Source: Alkalimonas amylolytica
GTDB taxonomy: Bacteria; Pseudomonadota; Gammaproteobacteria; Enterobacterales; Alteromonadaceae
Length of the DNA stretch: 64,000 nucleotides
NCBI RefSeq assembly: GCF_900107845.1
Contig: NZ_FNRM01000004.1
Span: 135,471 to 199,470 of the forward strand
Direction: 5' to 3'
Shown: positions 34,653 to 42,449 of the stretch, piece by piece
How the letters are laid out: each line of letters opens with the position of its first letter
Numbering within the stretch: the first letter of the stretch is position 1
Program-made: the position numbers and the translations under genes
Notes under the pieces: model-generated
The model's database searches: none
Told to the model about the DNA's origin: nothing
Seen by the model: only the letters and a program-made list of their open reading frames with translations

Positions 34653-35314
34653 CCGGCAACAGCCAAAGCCCGAATGATAGGCCGCCTGCCCGCCTTAGTG
34701 TGCGGGCAGTGCAACACCTGTTCAGTAGCTCGGATCGCCAACACCTGGCCGTTTGCCGCCAGCTCCAACTCTACCCACTGTGTGCCCCGGTAGGATTGGA
34801 TACTTTGTCCCAGTTGCAATTGGGCCACTAACTCCTTGCTGAGATTCAGTTGCAACTCATCGCAAATGGTTAACTGCCAGTTGGCTTCCTGCTGCTGCAA
34901 CTGAGCCATGCGGGTGTGCATGGAGCTCGCCTGTTGTAATTGCTCCTGCTGACGTTGCCACAACTGCTGCAACCGCTCCTCACGCCCAACCTGGCTAATT
35001 AACATAGCCCTGGGTTCTACCAATCGATGGTACTGCACCTGCTGGTAATCCGCACTGGCCGCCAGTTCAATCTGATACAGATCAGCGCTAGGCGACCACT
35101 GCATCCAACTCAGCAACAACAGCATCGCCGCGCAGCCCATCACCAACTGCGATAATTGCCACCAGCTACGCCAGGCAGCTGGCTTTTTGTCCCTGGCTTC
35201 GCACTCTGTTATCAGTCGGCGTTTCAAAGCTGCTGGCATCTTATGGGGTTGTTTCGCCTGTTGATACAATGACTGCAATTTGTCATGCTCTGAAGGTATC
35301 GGCTTATTCATCAT
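34649..35314 (-). CDS. Probable membrane-anchored anti-sigma factor
   Basis: A 221-residue protein with a cytoplasmic N-terminus (about 1-48, charged), one membrane helix (LVMGCAAMLLLLSWMQW) and a Gln-rich periplasmic region with a coiled-coil stretch (LQQLWQRQQEQLQQASSMH). This topology suits an ECF anti-sigma factor. No zinc-binding HXXXCXXC is visible, so it would not be a ZAS type. ATG 35314 follows GGGAGAG and overlaps the sigma gene by 11 bp. I do not recognise a named family; the role rests on position. Confidence 0.6.
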   Translation of the reverse strand: MMNKPIPSEHDKLQSLYQQAKQPHKMPAALKRRLITECEARDKKPAAWRSWWQLSQLVMGCAAMLLLLSWMQWSPSADLYQIELAASADYQQVQYHRLVEPRAMLISQVGREERLQQLWQRQQEQLQQASSMHTRMAQLQQQEANWQLTICDELQLNLSKELVAQLQLGQSIQSYRGTQWVELELAANGQVLAIRATEQVLHCPHTKAGRRPIIRALAVAG

Positions 35315-35864
35315 GCTCTCCCAAACGCGCCTGCAAAAAACGACGGGCATAGCGCAGCCGGCTTTTCACGGTTTCATCCAATTCGTTGGTAATACTGGCA
35401 ATTTGTCCAACTGAAAACCCTTCCAATTGCAGCATCAAAGCCTCTCGCTGCAGGAATGGTAGCAGCCGCAAAGCTTGCTCAAAGCGCTGTTGCCTTGCCA
35501 CTGGCCAGGATTGAGAACATTCAATCTCTGGTTGTGCCAGCTGCTCCGGGCAAGTTGAGGATAGCCAGCGCTGCTGGCGTTTTAACTCATCCAACAAGGC
35601 ATTGCGGGCCATGCTGAACAACCAGGTTTTGAAACGGCTGTCTGCCCGAAAGCTGTGCCGTTTCTCCATCACTTTCAACCAGGTCTGCTGGCAAATATCC
35701 TGCGCCAGTGCCGGATCGGACTGACGTAGTAAAAAATGGTACAAATCATCGCCACAATGCTGGATCAAGCCATCCAACCATTTCGAGGCACCCGTTTTCT
35801 GATAGTGCTGCATCAGTTGGTCCGGACACAAGGTGCCAGCCCAGCTCAGGGATATCGACAGCAT
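35304..35864 (-). CDS. ECF-type RNA polymerase sigma factor
   Basis: A 186-residue sigma-70-family protein. Region 2 runs about 25-95 (for example DLYHFLLRQSDPALAQDICQ, then SRFKTWLFSMARNALLDELK). Region 4 is about 125-180 (LPFLQREALMLQLEGFSVGQ, a helix-turn-helix). I chose ATG 35864 because AGGAG is 7 nt upstream; a GTG at 35870 is too close. It lies between a tonB gene and the probable anti-sigma gene. It should direct a small envelope or iron-uptake regulon; its signal is unknown. Confidence 0.88.
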   Translation of the reverse strand: MLSISLSWAGTLCPDQLMQHYQKTGASKWLDGLIQHCGDDLYHFLLRQSDPALAQDICQQTWLKVMEKRHSFRADSRFKTWLFSMARNALLDELKRQQRWLSSTCPEQLAQPEIECSQSWPVARQQRFEQALRLLPFLQREALMLQLEGFSVGQIASITNELDETVKSRLRYARRFLQARLGEHDE

Positions 35865-35898
35865 AGGCACACTCCTCTTACCAGTCTGTTTTTTCAGC

Positions 35899-36543
35899 TT
35901 AGTTGGCTTCCAACGTAAAATCGAGCTGTACCTGCAGGTTGGTTTGCTTTATGGCTCTGCCATCAACGACTTTGGGTTGATACTTCCAGCGCCGTAAAGC
36001 ACGCATCGCTTCACGGTTAAACAGATTGGCTGGCTCTGCCGCCACCACTTCAACATCCTGCACATTCCCCACCTCATCGACGCTAAAGCGCAGCTGCACC
36101 CAGCCACTGATGCCCTGACGGGCTGCATCTACCGGATACCTGGGTTCTACCCGAACCAACGGATTGGCACTACCATCTCTCATACCAATCCCACCCCGGC
36201 TGGGTGGATCTACTTTGAAACCGTCAAATCCAGGCGTAAAACGCGTGGTCAGATCCACCAACTGATCCGTTGGCTCTGAATGAAAAGTCATGACCTCTGG
36301 CTGAATGATGTCCTGACGCGGCGGCAGTGGTTGCCGAATCACTGTTGGTCGCTCATCCGGCGTTTGATAGACAGTGACAGGGATGCTTGGCTCAGACGGT
36401 GGGCGCACAGCAACTGGTGCCTTAACAAGGTGATGCATCAGTAAAAACAAAGCAAAAGTAACGCTGACAGCGCTGATGGTGCACAGTGAAAAACGGGACA
36501 GCTTGGAAGCAGTGAACTGCTCGGGGTAGGTGCAGCTTGTCAT
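35899..36543 (-). CDS. Second TonB-family protein, upstream of an ECF sigma factor
   Basis: A 214-residue TonB. It has an N-terminal membrane helix (FSLCTISAVSVTFALFLLMH), a proline-containing linker and a C-terminal TonB domain (PRYPVDAARQGISGWVQLRF, then RRWKYQPKVVDG). The C-terminal domain is close to that of the TonB at 6439-7050, so the two are paralogues. No exbB or exbD is adjacent, so it must share motor proteins. ATG 36543 has AGGAG upstream. It is the first gene of tonB-sigma-anti-sigma. Confidence 0.88.
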   Translation of the reverse strand: MTSCTYPEQFTASKLSRFSLCTISAVSVTFALFLLMHHLVKAPVAVRPPSEPSIPVTVYQTPDERPTVIRQPLPPRQDIIQPEVMTFHSEPTDQLVDLTTRFTPGFDGFKVDPPSRGGIGMRDGSANPLVRVEPRYPVDAARQGISGWVQLRFSVDEVGNVQDVEVVAAEPANLFNREAMRALRRWKYQPKVVDGRAIKQTNLQVQLDFTLEAN

Positions 36544-36577
36544 AAAAACTCCTCAGTCATGGTGTTATTGCTTAGAC

Positions 36578-36600
36578 GACGGAGGAGTTGAGATGGGGTT
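36578..36600 (-). promoter_or_regulatory. Candidate ECF-type promoter of the tonB-sigma operon
   Basis: On the minus strand AAC (at 36600-36598), 16 nt, then CGTC (at 36581-36578) fits the general AAC...N16...CGTC layout of ECF autoregulated promoters. It lies about 35 bp before ATG 36543. Weak evidence from one site. Confidence 0.35.
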
Positions 36601-36627
36601 AAGTTTTTTTAGCGTACAAGCAAAAAA

Positions 36628-37173
36628 TTAGCGGATCCAGCCCTGATGAATGCGTTTAAAGGTTTCAGTACCAGCACATTCCAGCCATTCAAAGGCCAGC
36701 ATTTCGCGGTTAATAACGACGGCGCCGGCTTGTTGCATCCGCTGCAACGCTTGCTGTTTGTGCAGAGGATCGCGCGAGCCAACTGCATCCTCCACCAGAT
36801 ACACCTGATAGCCTGCATCCAGCAAGTCCAGCGCACTTTGCAGCACACAGACATGGGTTTCGGTACCCAGCAGGATCAGTTGCTTGCGCTCCAGCTCCTG
36901 CAGGCGTTGGCGCACGGCGGTTTCTTTGTAGGCACTAAAGTGCATTTTTTCCAGCACTGCATCCTCGGGCAGTAGCTCCGCTAAGACAGGTACCGTGTGG
37001 CCTAAACCTGCCGGATACTGCTCGGTAGCCAGTACCGGTACATCCAGCTGCAACGCAACCTGCAATACCCAGGCAGCGGCATTTTCCACCTCACGGTTTT
37101 CCGAAATGGCTGGCGCCAGCCGCTGTTGAATATCAATCAGCAGCACCAGACTTTGATCACGATCTATCAACAT
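36628..37173 (-). CDS. Cysteine hydrolase, isochorismatase/YcaC-like
   Basis: A 181-residue isochorismatase-fold hydrolase. The likely catalytic triad is Asp in SLVLLIDIQQRL, Lys in VLEKMHFSAY and Cys in GTETHVCVLQSALDLL. The pattern is close to YcaC-type proteins, whose natural substrate is unknown. It is separated from the YciU-like gene by 80 bp on the same strand. Confidence 0.9.
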   Translation of the reverse strand: MLIDRDQSLVLLIDIQQRLAPAISENREVENAAAWVLQVALQLDVPVLATEQYPAGLGHTVPVLAELLPEDAVLEKMHFSAYKETAVRQRLQELERKQLILLGTETHVCVLQSALDLLDAGYQVYLVEDAVGSRDPLHKQQALQRMQQAGAVVINREMLAFEWLECAGTETFKRIHQGWIR

Positions 37174-37253
37174 AGCGTTCTCCTAAGCAAGCATTCGAAT
37201 AGAGTGACAAAGCCAGCGACCGATGACCAGCCGACCTTGGTCGTAACTGTGAT

Positions 37254-37580
37254 TTAACTCTGCCCGCGCCACTGGGCGAAGCACTCCGCCTCGTCTTTGT
37301 CTTTATTCAGCAGTAAACGGGCCAGTACCTTATCAGCTTCGCCGGCTTCAGCGGATAAACCAATCCAGGCTTCAACGTAATCGCCATCGGCCAGTGAAAC
37401 TGGGTACAGCTCCTCCCAGCTATCATCCGGGGTTTTTAAGTCGACAAAGCCGCGGCTCAGGTGCAGTTGCTGGTAGTCGGTGTAATCGGCCGCACTCAGA
37501 TTGTCTGAGGCCAGCTCTTCAAAAATATCAAAGGCATGGTCGCATAGCTCATCCAGCGACCACTGCAAAGGTTCTGTCAT
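37254..37580 (-). CDS. YciU/HI1450-family double-stranded DNA mimic (DUF440)
   Basis: A 108-residue very acidic protein. The alignment with YciU is clear: FDIFEELASDNLSAADY near the N-terminus, YVEAWIGL near 66-73, then DKVLARLLLNKDKDEAECFAQW at the C-terminus. The acidic surface of this family mimics DNA; HI1450 binds HU. The protein probably modulates a DNA-binding partner. It is divergent from rlmA across a 100-bp gap. Confidence 0.85.
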   Translation of the reverse strand: MTEPLQWSLDELCDHAFDIFEELASDNLSAADYTDYQQLHLSRGFVDLKTPDDSWEELYPVSLADGDYVEAWIGLSAEAGEADKVLARLLLNKDKDEAECFAQWRGQS

Positions 37581-37680
37581 GGTGATTTTCCAAAGAATTG
37601 CTCTGGCGTTATGATAGCAAGTTTCCCGCTAAGGCACAGCCTGATACTATAGCAACATTGTTGTTGCTTTGATAAACCTG

Positions 37681-38523
37681 ATGACCAGCACTTTGCCCTA
37701 CACCAGTACTTTGTACCGCTGCCCGCTTTGCCAAGAGCCGCTCACCCCTGAACACAGTGAGCCAAAACAGATCTCCTATCGTTGTGTGAACCGGCACCAC
37801 TTTGATGTCGCCAAAGAGGGTTACCTCAACCTGCTGCCGGTGCAGCATAAAAACTCGAAGCAACCGGGCGACAGCAAAGCCATGTTGCAGCAACGGCGGC
37901 AGTTTTTAGAGTCTGGTGCGTATCAACCTCTGGTCAGCGCATTGGCGGAACAGCTGCAGCATTTGGCACCCGTGCGGATGCTTGATTCAGGCTGTGGTGA
38001 GGGCTATTACAGTGCACAGCTCAAAGCAGCACTGCCAGCGACTGAGTTTGCTGGTATGGATATCTCCAAAAGTGCCATTCAGCTGGCTGCAAAGCGCTAC
38101 CCGGATATTGCCTTTTGTGTCGCCAGTGCCAAGGCCTTGCCTTATGGTGATCAGCAGTTTGATGGCATGCTGGTACTGTGCGCTCCCTTTGAGCTGGCGG
38201 AAGTGAAGCGCTGCCTGCGCCCCAGTGGTTATTTAATGCTGGTGACAGCTGCTCCAGAGCACTTATTGCAGTTTAAACAAGCGATTTATAAAGAGGTACG
38301 GCTGCACAGTGATGCTGTTCAAGCCTTGGCTGGCTTTAAGCACTTGCAGCGCCAGCACTGCCGTTTTATGCTGCAGCATTTGGGCGCTAATGCTTATTTA
38401 AGCCTGTTGGATATGACCCCACTTGGTTGGAAACTTCCGCCAGAACAAAAACAACAACTTTGCCAAAGCTTGACGCAACTACAAGCCGATTTCTATATTG
38501 ATAGTTACCAGTACGGATCCTAA
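37681..38523 (+). CDS. rlmA: 23S rRNA (guanine(745)-N(1))-methyltransferase
   Basis: A 280-residue class I methyltransferase. The N-terminal zinc ribbon (CPLC, then RCVNRHHFD) precedes KEGYLNLLPVQHKNSKQPGD, the diagnostic RlmA segment. The SAM motif is MLDSGCGEGYYS near 101-112, followed by GMDISKSAI and FDGMLVLCAPFE. It methylates G745 in 23S rRNA helix 35. The start is ATG 37681; an upstream in-frame TTG is not needed. Confidence 0.93.
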   Translation: MTSTLPYTSTLYRCPLCQEPLTPEHSEPKQISYRCVNRHHFDVAKEGYLNLLPVQHKNSKQPGDSKAMLQQRRQFLESGAYQPLVSALAEQLQHLAPVRMLDSGCGEGYYSAQLKAALPATEFAGMDISKSAIQLAAKRYPDIAFCVASAKALPYGDQQFDGMLVLCAPFELAEVKRCLRPSGYLMLVTAAPEHLLQFKQAIYKEVRLHSDAVQALAGFKHLQRQHCRFMLQHLGANAYLSLLDMTPLGWKLPPEQKQQLCQSLTQLQADFYIDSYQYGS

Positions 38524-38573
38524 TGGCAATTTGAGCCGTATGGAAGCAAGAATAATTTGAACAGGAGCACGCT

Positions 38574-38990
38574 GTGACCTACCCCCGCATCCTTGGATTT
38601 GCCGGCATTGTGCCATTTTATCTTAGTCTGATAGCGGTGCTGTTATGGCCGCAAAGCCAGTTGGCGCTGGTCGCACTGATTGGTTATGGTGCTGTCATTT
38701 TAAGCTTTTTGGGGGCGGTGCACTGGGGCATGGCGATGCAACTGCCGGATCAAACCCAGGCCGGGCGCAGTTATGTATTTAGTGTGGTGCCAGCTTTGCT
38801 TGGCTGGCTGGCACTGATCTCACCTTATCAACCTGCGTTGATTGTGCTTGCTGCCGGTTTTGGCTGGGTTTGGTTACGGGAGTACCAGAACCCGCCAGCG
38901 GCGATGCCGGCCTGGTATCGAAAATTGCGCGGGGTGCTCACTGCAGCCATTCTGCCGGCCTTGATTTTAGGCGCTATTTTTAGTGGCTAG
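38574..38990 (+). CDS. DUF3429 membrane protein
   Basis: A 138-residue protein of the DUF3429 family with four to five transmembrane helices. Typical features are the N-terminal LGFAGIVPFYLSL and the segment GAVILSFLGAVHWGMAM. The GTG start at 38574 is preceded by ACAGGAG. Function is unknown. It is 51 bp after rlmA and converges on the serine hydrolase gene. Confidence 0.85.
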   Translation: MTYPRILGFAGIVPFYLSLIAVLLWPQSQLALVALIGYGAVILSFLGAVHWGMAMQLPDQTQAGRSYVFSVVPALLGWLALISPYQPALIVLAAGFGWVWLREYQNPPAAMPAWYRKLRGVLTAAILPALILGAIFSG

Positions 38991-39011
38991 CCAATAAAGC
39001 ACCATAGGTTT

Positions 39012-40202
39012 CTAATCCTCTTCGGTGGTAAGCAGCTCAGTCAGTTGATCGGCTTCGGCCAAATGAATGGCATCAAACACCCTTGACCAGAAATAAGTGC
39101 TGAGCTCACTGACAATATTGCTTTCCGCATTGAGCAAGATCACCAGACCCACCTGGCGATCACGTGAGTAGGCCACATCGGCCCGAAAACCACGTACCCA
39201 GCCGCCATGATAGACCAGCTCTTCATCACCAAACTGGTAGACCCGCCAGCCCAAGGCATAATGCGCATCGCGAATGAACTGCCGCCAGTGTCCCCGGCGC
39301 AAATCCCGCACCGTACGAACCCGCTTATCGGTGATGGTGGCCAGCAAATGCTCTGGCATCACATCCGGATAATGACCCAGCTGCGCCATCACCCAGTGGC
39401 TCAAATCCATCGCGCTGGCGTTCACACCTGCTGCGGGGGCAAAGCGGTAATAACTGGGCACGACGGTACTTTGATACCAGCCCCCCCGCGCCCGTACATG
39501 CGGCATGGCTTTGTTTTCAGTGGCCATAAAAGGATCCATCCCCACTGAAGCGGTTGGCATTTGCAAGGGGTCAAAAATCAGCTCCTGCATCAGGGTAGCG
39601 TAATCCTTTTGCGTGGTTTGCTGCACAATGGGTTCAATCAGGCTGAACAACACATTCTGGTAACCATAGCATTCGCCGGGCGTGCACATGGGATCCAGTT
39701 GCCTGAAATGAGGCAGAATACGCTCTGGCAACACATTGGCTTCAATCATGTTGTCGTACGCGTTGGGGATGACCCCTGTGGTTTGTGCCAGCAAGTGTTC
39801 CACTTGCAAGGCTTGGTTGTACCGGGCGGAGCGAAACGAGAAATCCGGCACATAATTCACCACAGGATCATCCCAGTTAAAGTAGCCCTGCTCCGCCAGC
39901 ACAGCCGCCAAGCCAGCCGCCAAGCCAGCCGCAAAGGTTTTGGAAACCGAAGCTATGCGAAATACCGTGAAAGGATCGACCTGATCAGTAGAGCCCCGTG
40001 CGCGCACCCCAAAACCTCGTACCCGCACAATCTGATTGCCTTCAATCACGGCGTAAACGCCACCTGGGATCTGATGCTCAGCCAGCTGCTGCTCAAAGTG
40101 TCGATCAAAATATTCGGCTACATCAGCAACCGGCGCCGCCTGCAGCGCGGCAATGAAGCTAACACTGATGAACCCAATAAATGTGCTGACAAGTGTTTTC
40201 AT
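39012..40202 (-). CDS. Exported serine hydrolase, class C beta-lactamase fold
   Basis: A 396-residue protein with a signal peptide (cleavage near LQA-AP). The beta-lactamase/EstB-like domain has the nucleophile motif SVSK near residue 88 (FRIASVSKTFAAG). A tyrosine motif is probably in the YGYQN region, and YHGGW near the C-terminus corresponds to the KTG-box position as HGG. It probably acts on D-alanyl peptides or esters in the periplasm. A tandem AAGL repeat directly follows the active-site helix. The cytochrome c gene lies 5 bp upstream on the same strand. Confidence 0.88.
   Translation of the reverse strand: MKTLVSTFIGFISVSFIAALQAAPVADVAEYFDRHFEQQLAEHQIPGGVYAVIEGNQIVRVRGFGVRARGSTDQVDPFTVFRIASVSKTFAAGLAAGLAAVLAEQGYFNWDDPVVNYVPDFSFRSARYNQALQVEHLLAQTTGVIPNAYDNMIEANVLPERILPHFRQLDPMCTPGECYGYQNVLFSLIEPIVQQTTQKDYATLMQELIFDPLQMPTASVGMDPFMATENKAMPHVRARGGWYQSTVVPSYYRFAPAAGVNASAMDLSHWVMAQLGHYPDVMPEHLLATITDKRVRTVRDLRRGHWRQFIRDAHYALGWRVYQFGDEELVYHGGWVRGFRADVAYSRDRQVGLVILLNAESNIVSELSTYFWSRVFDAIHLAEADQLTELLTTEED
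39905..39933 (-). repeat. 12-bp tandem repeat in the serine hydrolase gene
   Basis: Two perfect 12-bp copies (39905-39916 and 39917-39928) and a partial third encode AAGL-AAGL-AA. They sit just after the SVSK helix and could be length-variable by slippage. Confidence 0.7.
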
Positions 40203-40207
40203 AAAAG

Positions 40208-40696
40208 CTACTTAAACTCTGCCGTTTGACGGAACAATGGCTGATCGTTCATAAAAGGGACCTGTTCAGCCACATGACAAGCCATGCAGGCAGAGCGAGC
40301 ATGCAAAAAACTTCGCTGGATCTTGGTTGTATCGCCTTCGTCCAAGGCTTGTGTCAGCTGCGGCCAGGCCGTTTGCAAAAATATCGCTTTGGCATTGTCA
40401 GCCCGGCCAGGTCGGCGGAAGTACCCTAGCTGAATGGCAGCACCCAACTTATCCCAGTGATAACTTGCCAGCGCGTAATTTTCATCCACAATCGCATCGT
40501 AGCTGTGCTGATAACGCGCTCCGACTTCAGCCATCGCCCCGGAAAAACCAGCAAACATCTTCTCAATCCGGGCAAAGCGCTCTTCATCAGAGCTAGCTTC
40601 CAACAACCAGTGGTTACTGCTTGGTAGTTCTGAGCCTTGAGCCAGATTAAAACCCATCATTAACGTCAGCGCAATCGTCATCATTGGTGCTTTCAT
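40208..40696 (-). CDS. Secreted c-type cytochrome, C-terminal heme motif
   Basis: A 162-residue protein with a signal peptide (LTLMMGFNLAQGS). The mature part is helical, and the single heme motif CMACH is near residue 138, towards the C-terminus. This placement suggests a cytochrome c'-like four-helix protein (class II), but it could be another diheme-less type. It would receive electrons in the periplasm. The RBS GGAGGG precedes ATG 40696. The neighbouring serine hydrolase gives no obvious link. Confidence 0.75.
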   Translation of the reverse strand: MKAPMMTIALTLMMGFNLAQGSELPSSNHWLLEASSDEERFARIEKMFAGFSGAMAEVGARYQHSYDAIVDENYALASYHWDKLGAAIQLGYFRRPGRADNAKAIFLQTAWPQLTQALDEGDTTKIQRSFLHARSACMACHVAEQVPFMNDQPLFRQTAEFK

Positions 40697-40728
40697 CAGT
40701 CCCTCCGGGGTTGTTGTACCACTCAGCC

Positions 40729-42420
40729 TTAAAAGCTTACGCGTTTATACTGGCGGTATTCAGGCCGCCAGAAGTTGGCCTCGATGCTATCCTGCAACTG
40801 ATTGTCACTGATTTCAAGTGCCAGCCCCTGTTGCTGCGCAACTTTGCCCACAGCAAAAGCAATCCGCTTACTCAGCTCCGCCAAAGCAGTAAGCGATGGC
40901 AGCAACTCCCCTTCTCCGGTATTGGCCAGTGGCGAGGCTGCGGCCAGGGTTTCACTGGCCGCCATCAGCATTTCATCGCTGATGCGTTTTGCTTTCACTG
41001 CAATCACACCAAGGCCAATGCCCGGGAAAATATAACTGTTATTGCACTGCGCAATCGGATAGCTTTTGCCCTGATACTGCACTGGCTTAAAGGGACTACC
41101 AGTAGCAATAATCACATCACCGTCGGTCCAGGCAATGACTTGTTCTGGCTGAGCTTCCACCTGACGTGATGGATTACTCAGCGGGAAAATAATCGGCGTT
41201 TTGCAGCCTTTGTGCATGGCACGCACCACCTGCTCACTGAAAAGCCCCGGCTGGCCAGATACCCCAATCAGCACCGTTGGCTCGGCGCAGTGCATCACAT
41301 CCAGCAACGAAGCATAATCGCCACTGAAACTCCAGTTCGCCAGATCAGCTCTGGAGTGCACCAGCTTTTGCTGGAAATCGCGCAAATCGGCCATGCCTTC
41401 AGTTAGCAGGCCAAAGCGATCCACCATGTAAATTCGGCGTCGCGCTTCGGCATCGGTTAAGCCTTCTGCCATCATTTGGGTAATCACTTGCTCAGCGATG
41501 CCACAACCAGCCGATCCTGCCCCGACAAAAACCACTTTTTGCTCGGACAACTGCTGCCCTTTTGCCCGACTGGCCGCCAGCAAAGAGCCTACCGTCACCG
41601 CTGCCGTGCCCTGAATATCGTCGTTAAAGCAACAATAGCGATCCCGGTAGCGCTGCAAAATCGGCATCGCATTGGGCTGGGCAAAATCTTCAAACTGCAC
41701 CATCACATCTGGCCAGCGTTTATAAACCGCCCGCATAAACTGCTCGACAAAGGCATCGTACTCAGCCTGGCCAATGCGTTTATGCCGGGCGCCCATGTAC
41801 ATCGGGTCGTTCAGTAACTTTTCATTGTTGGTGCCTACATCCAGCACTACCGGCAGTGTATAGGCCGGGCTGATGCCACCGCAGGCGGTGTACAAAGATA
41901 GTTTGCCAATGGAGATACCCATGCCACCAATGCCCTGGTCGCCAAGGCCCAGCACCCGCTCACCATCCGTCACCACGATGACTTTTACTTTGGGCTTGGT
42001 AGCGTTGCGTAAAATGGCATCCAGCTGGTCGCGCTCTTCATAAGAGACAAACAAACCACGCTTACTGCGGTAAATATCGGAGAATTTTTCACAGGCATCA
42101 CCGACCGTTGGGGTATAGATGATGGGTAACATTTCCGGCAAGTGCTGTTGCACCAGACGGAAAAACAGCGTTTCGTTTTTATCCTGAATAGCCCGCAGAT
42201 AAATGTGTTTGTTGATGGTGCTTTCAAAACTGGAATACTGCATGTATGCACGCTTTACTTGCTCTTCGATGCTCTCGTAGCGCGGTGGCAATAAACCAGT
42301 CAGATTAAAGGCCTCGCGCTCTTCTTTACTAAAAGCGCTGCCTTTGTTCAATAGCGGTGTTTCCAGCAAAGCCGGGCCGGCATAGGGAATATAGAGCGGA
42401 CCTTGTTGCCTGGTCGTCAT
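40729..42420 (-). CDS. maeA: NAD-dependent malic enzyme
   Basis: A 563-residue malic enzyme decarboxylating malate to pyruvate with NAD. Visible motifs are [11 protein letters not shown] at the N-terminus, [15 protein letters not shown] near 100-114, [15 protein letters not shown] near 150-164, [13 protein letters not shown] near 246-258, the NAD site [15 protein letters not shown] and [12 protein letters not shown] near 415-426. Length and motifs match E. coli MaeA (SfcA). It is monocistronic, between the cytochrome and the subtilase gene. Confidence 0.96.
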   Translation of the reverse strand: MTTRQQGPLYIPYAGPALLETPLLNKGSAFSKEEREAFNLTGLLPPRYESIEEQVKRAYMQYSSFESTINKHIYLRAIQDKNETLFFRLVQQHLPEMLPIIYTPTVGDACEKFSDIYRSKRGLFVSYEERDQLDAILRNATKPKVKVIVVTDGERVLGLGDQGIGGMGISIGKLSLYTACGGISPAYTLPVVLDVGTNNEKLLNDPMYMGARHKRIGQAEYDAFVEQFMRAVYKRWPDVMVQFEDFAQPNAMPILQRYRDRYCCFNDDIQGTAAVTVGSLLAASRAKGQQLSEQKVVFVGAGSAGCGIAEQVITQMMAEGLTDAEARRRIYMVDRFGLLTEGMADLRDFQQKLVHSRADLANWSFSGDYASLLDVMHCAEPTVLIGVSGQPGLFSEQVVRAMHKGCKTPIIFPLSNPSRQVEAQPEQVIAWTDGDVIIATGSPFKPVQYQGKSYPIAQCNNSYIFPGIGLGVIAVKAKRISDEMLMAASETLAAASPLANTGEGELLPSLTALAELSKRIAFAVGKVAQQQGLALEISDNQLQDSIEANFWRPEYRQYKRVSF

Positions 42421-42449
42421 AACTGCGGTTCCTTATCCTGAAAAACTGT

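Noticed and set aside
36547-36589. Inverted repeat AACTCCTC...GAGGAGTT that could hide the tonB RBS
   Set aside because: The distal arm overlaps the candidate -10 element, so it would not be in the transcript if that promoter is right. Left as unproven.
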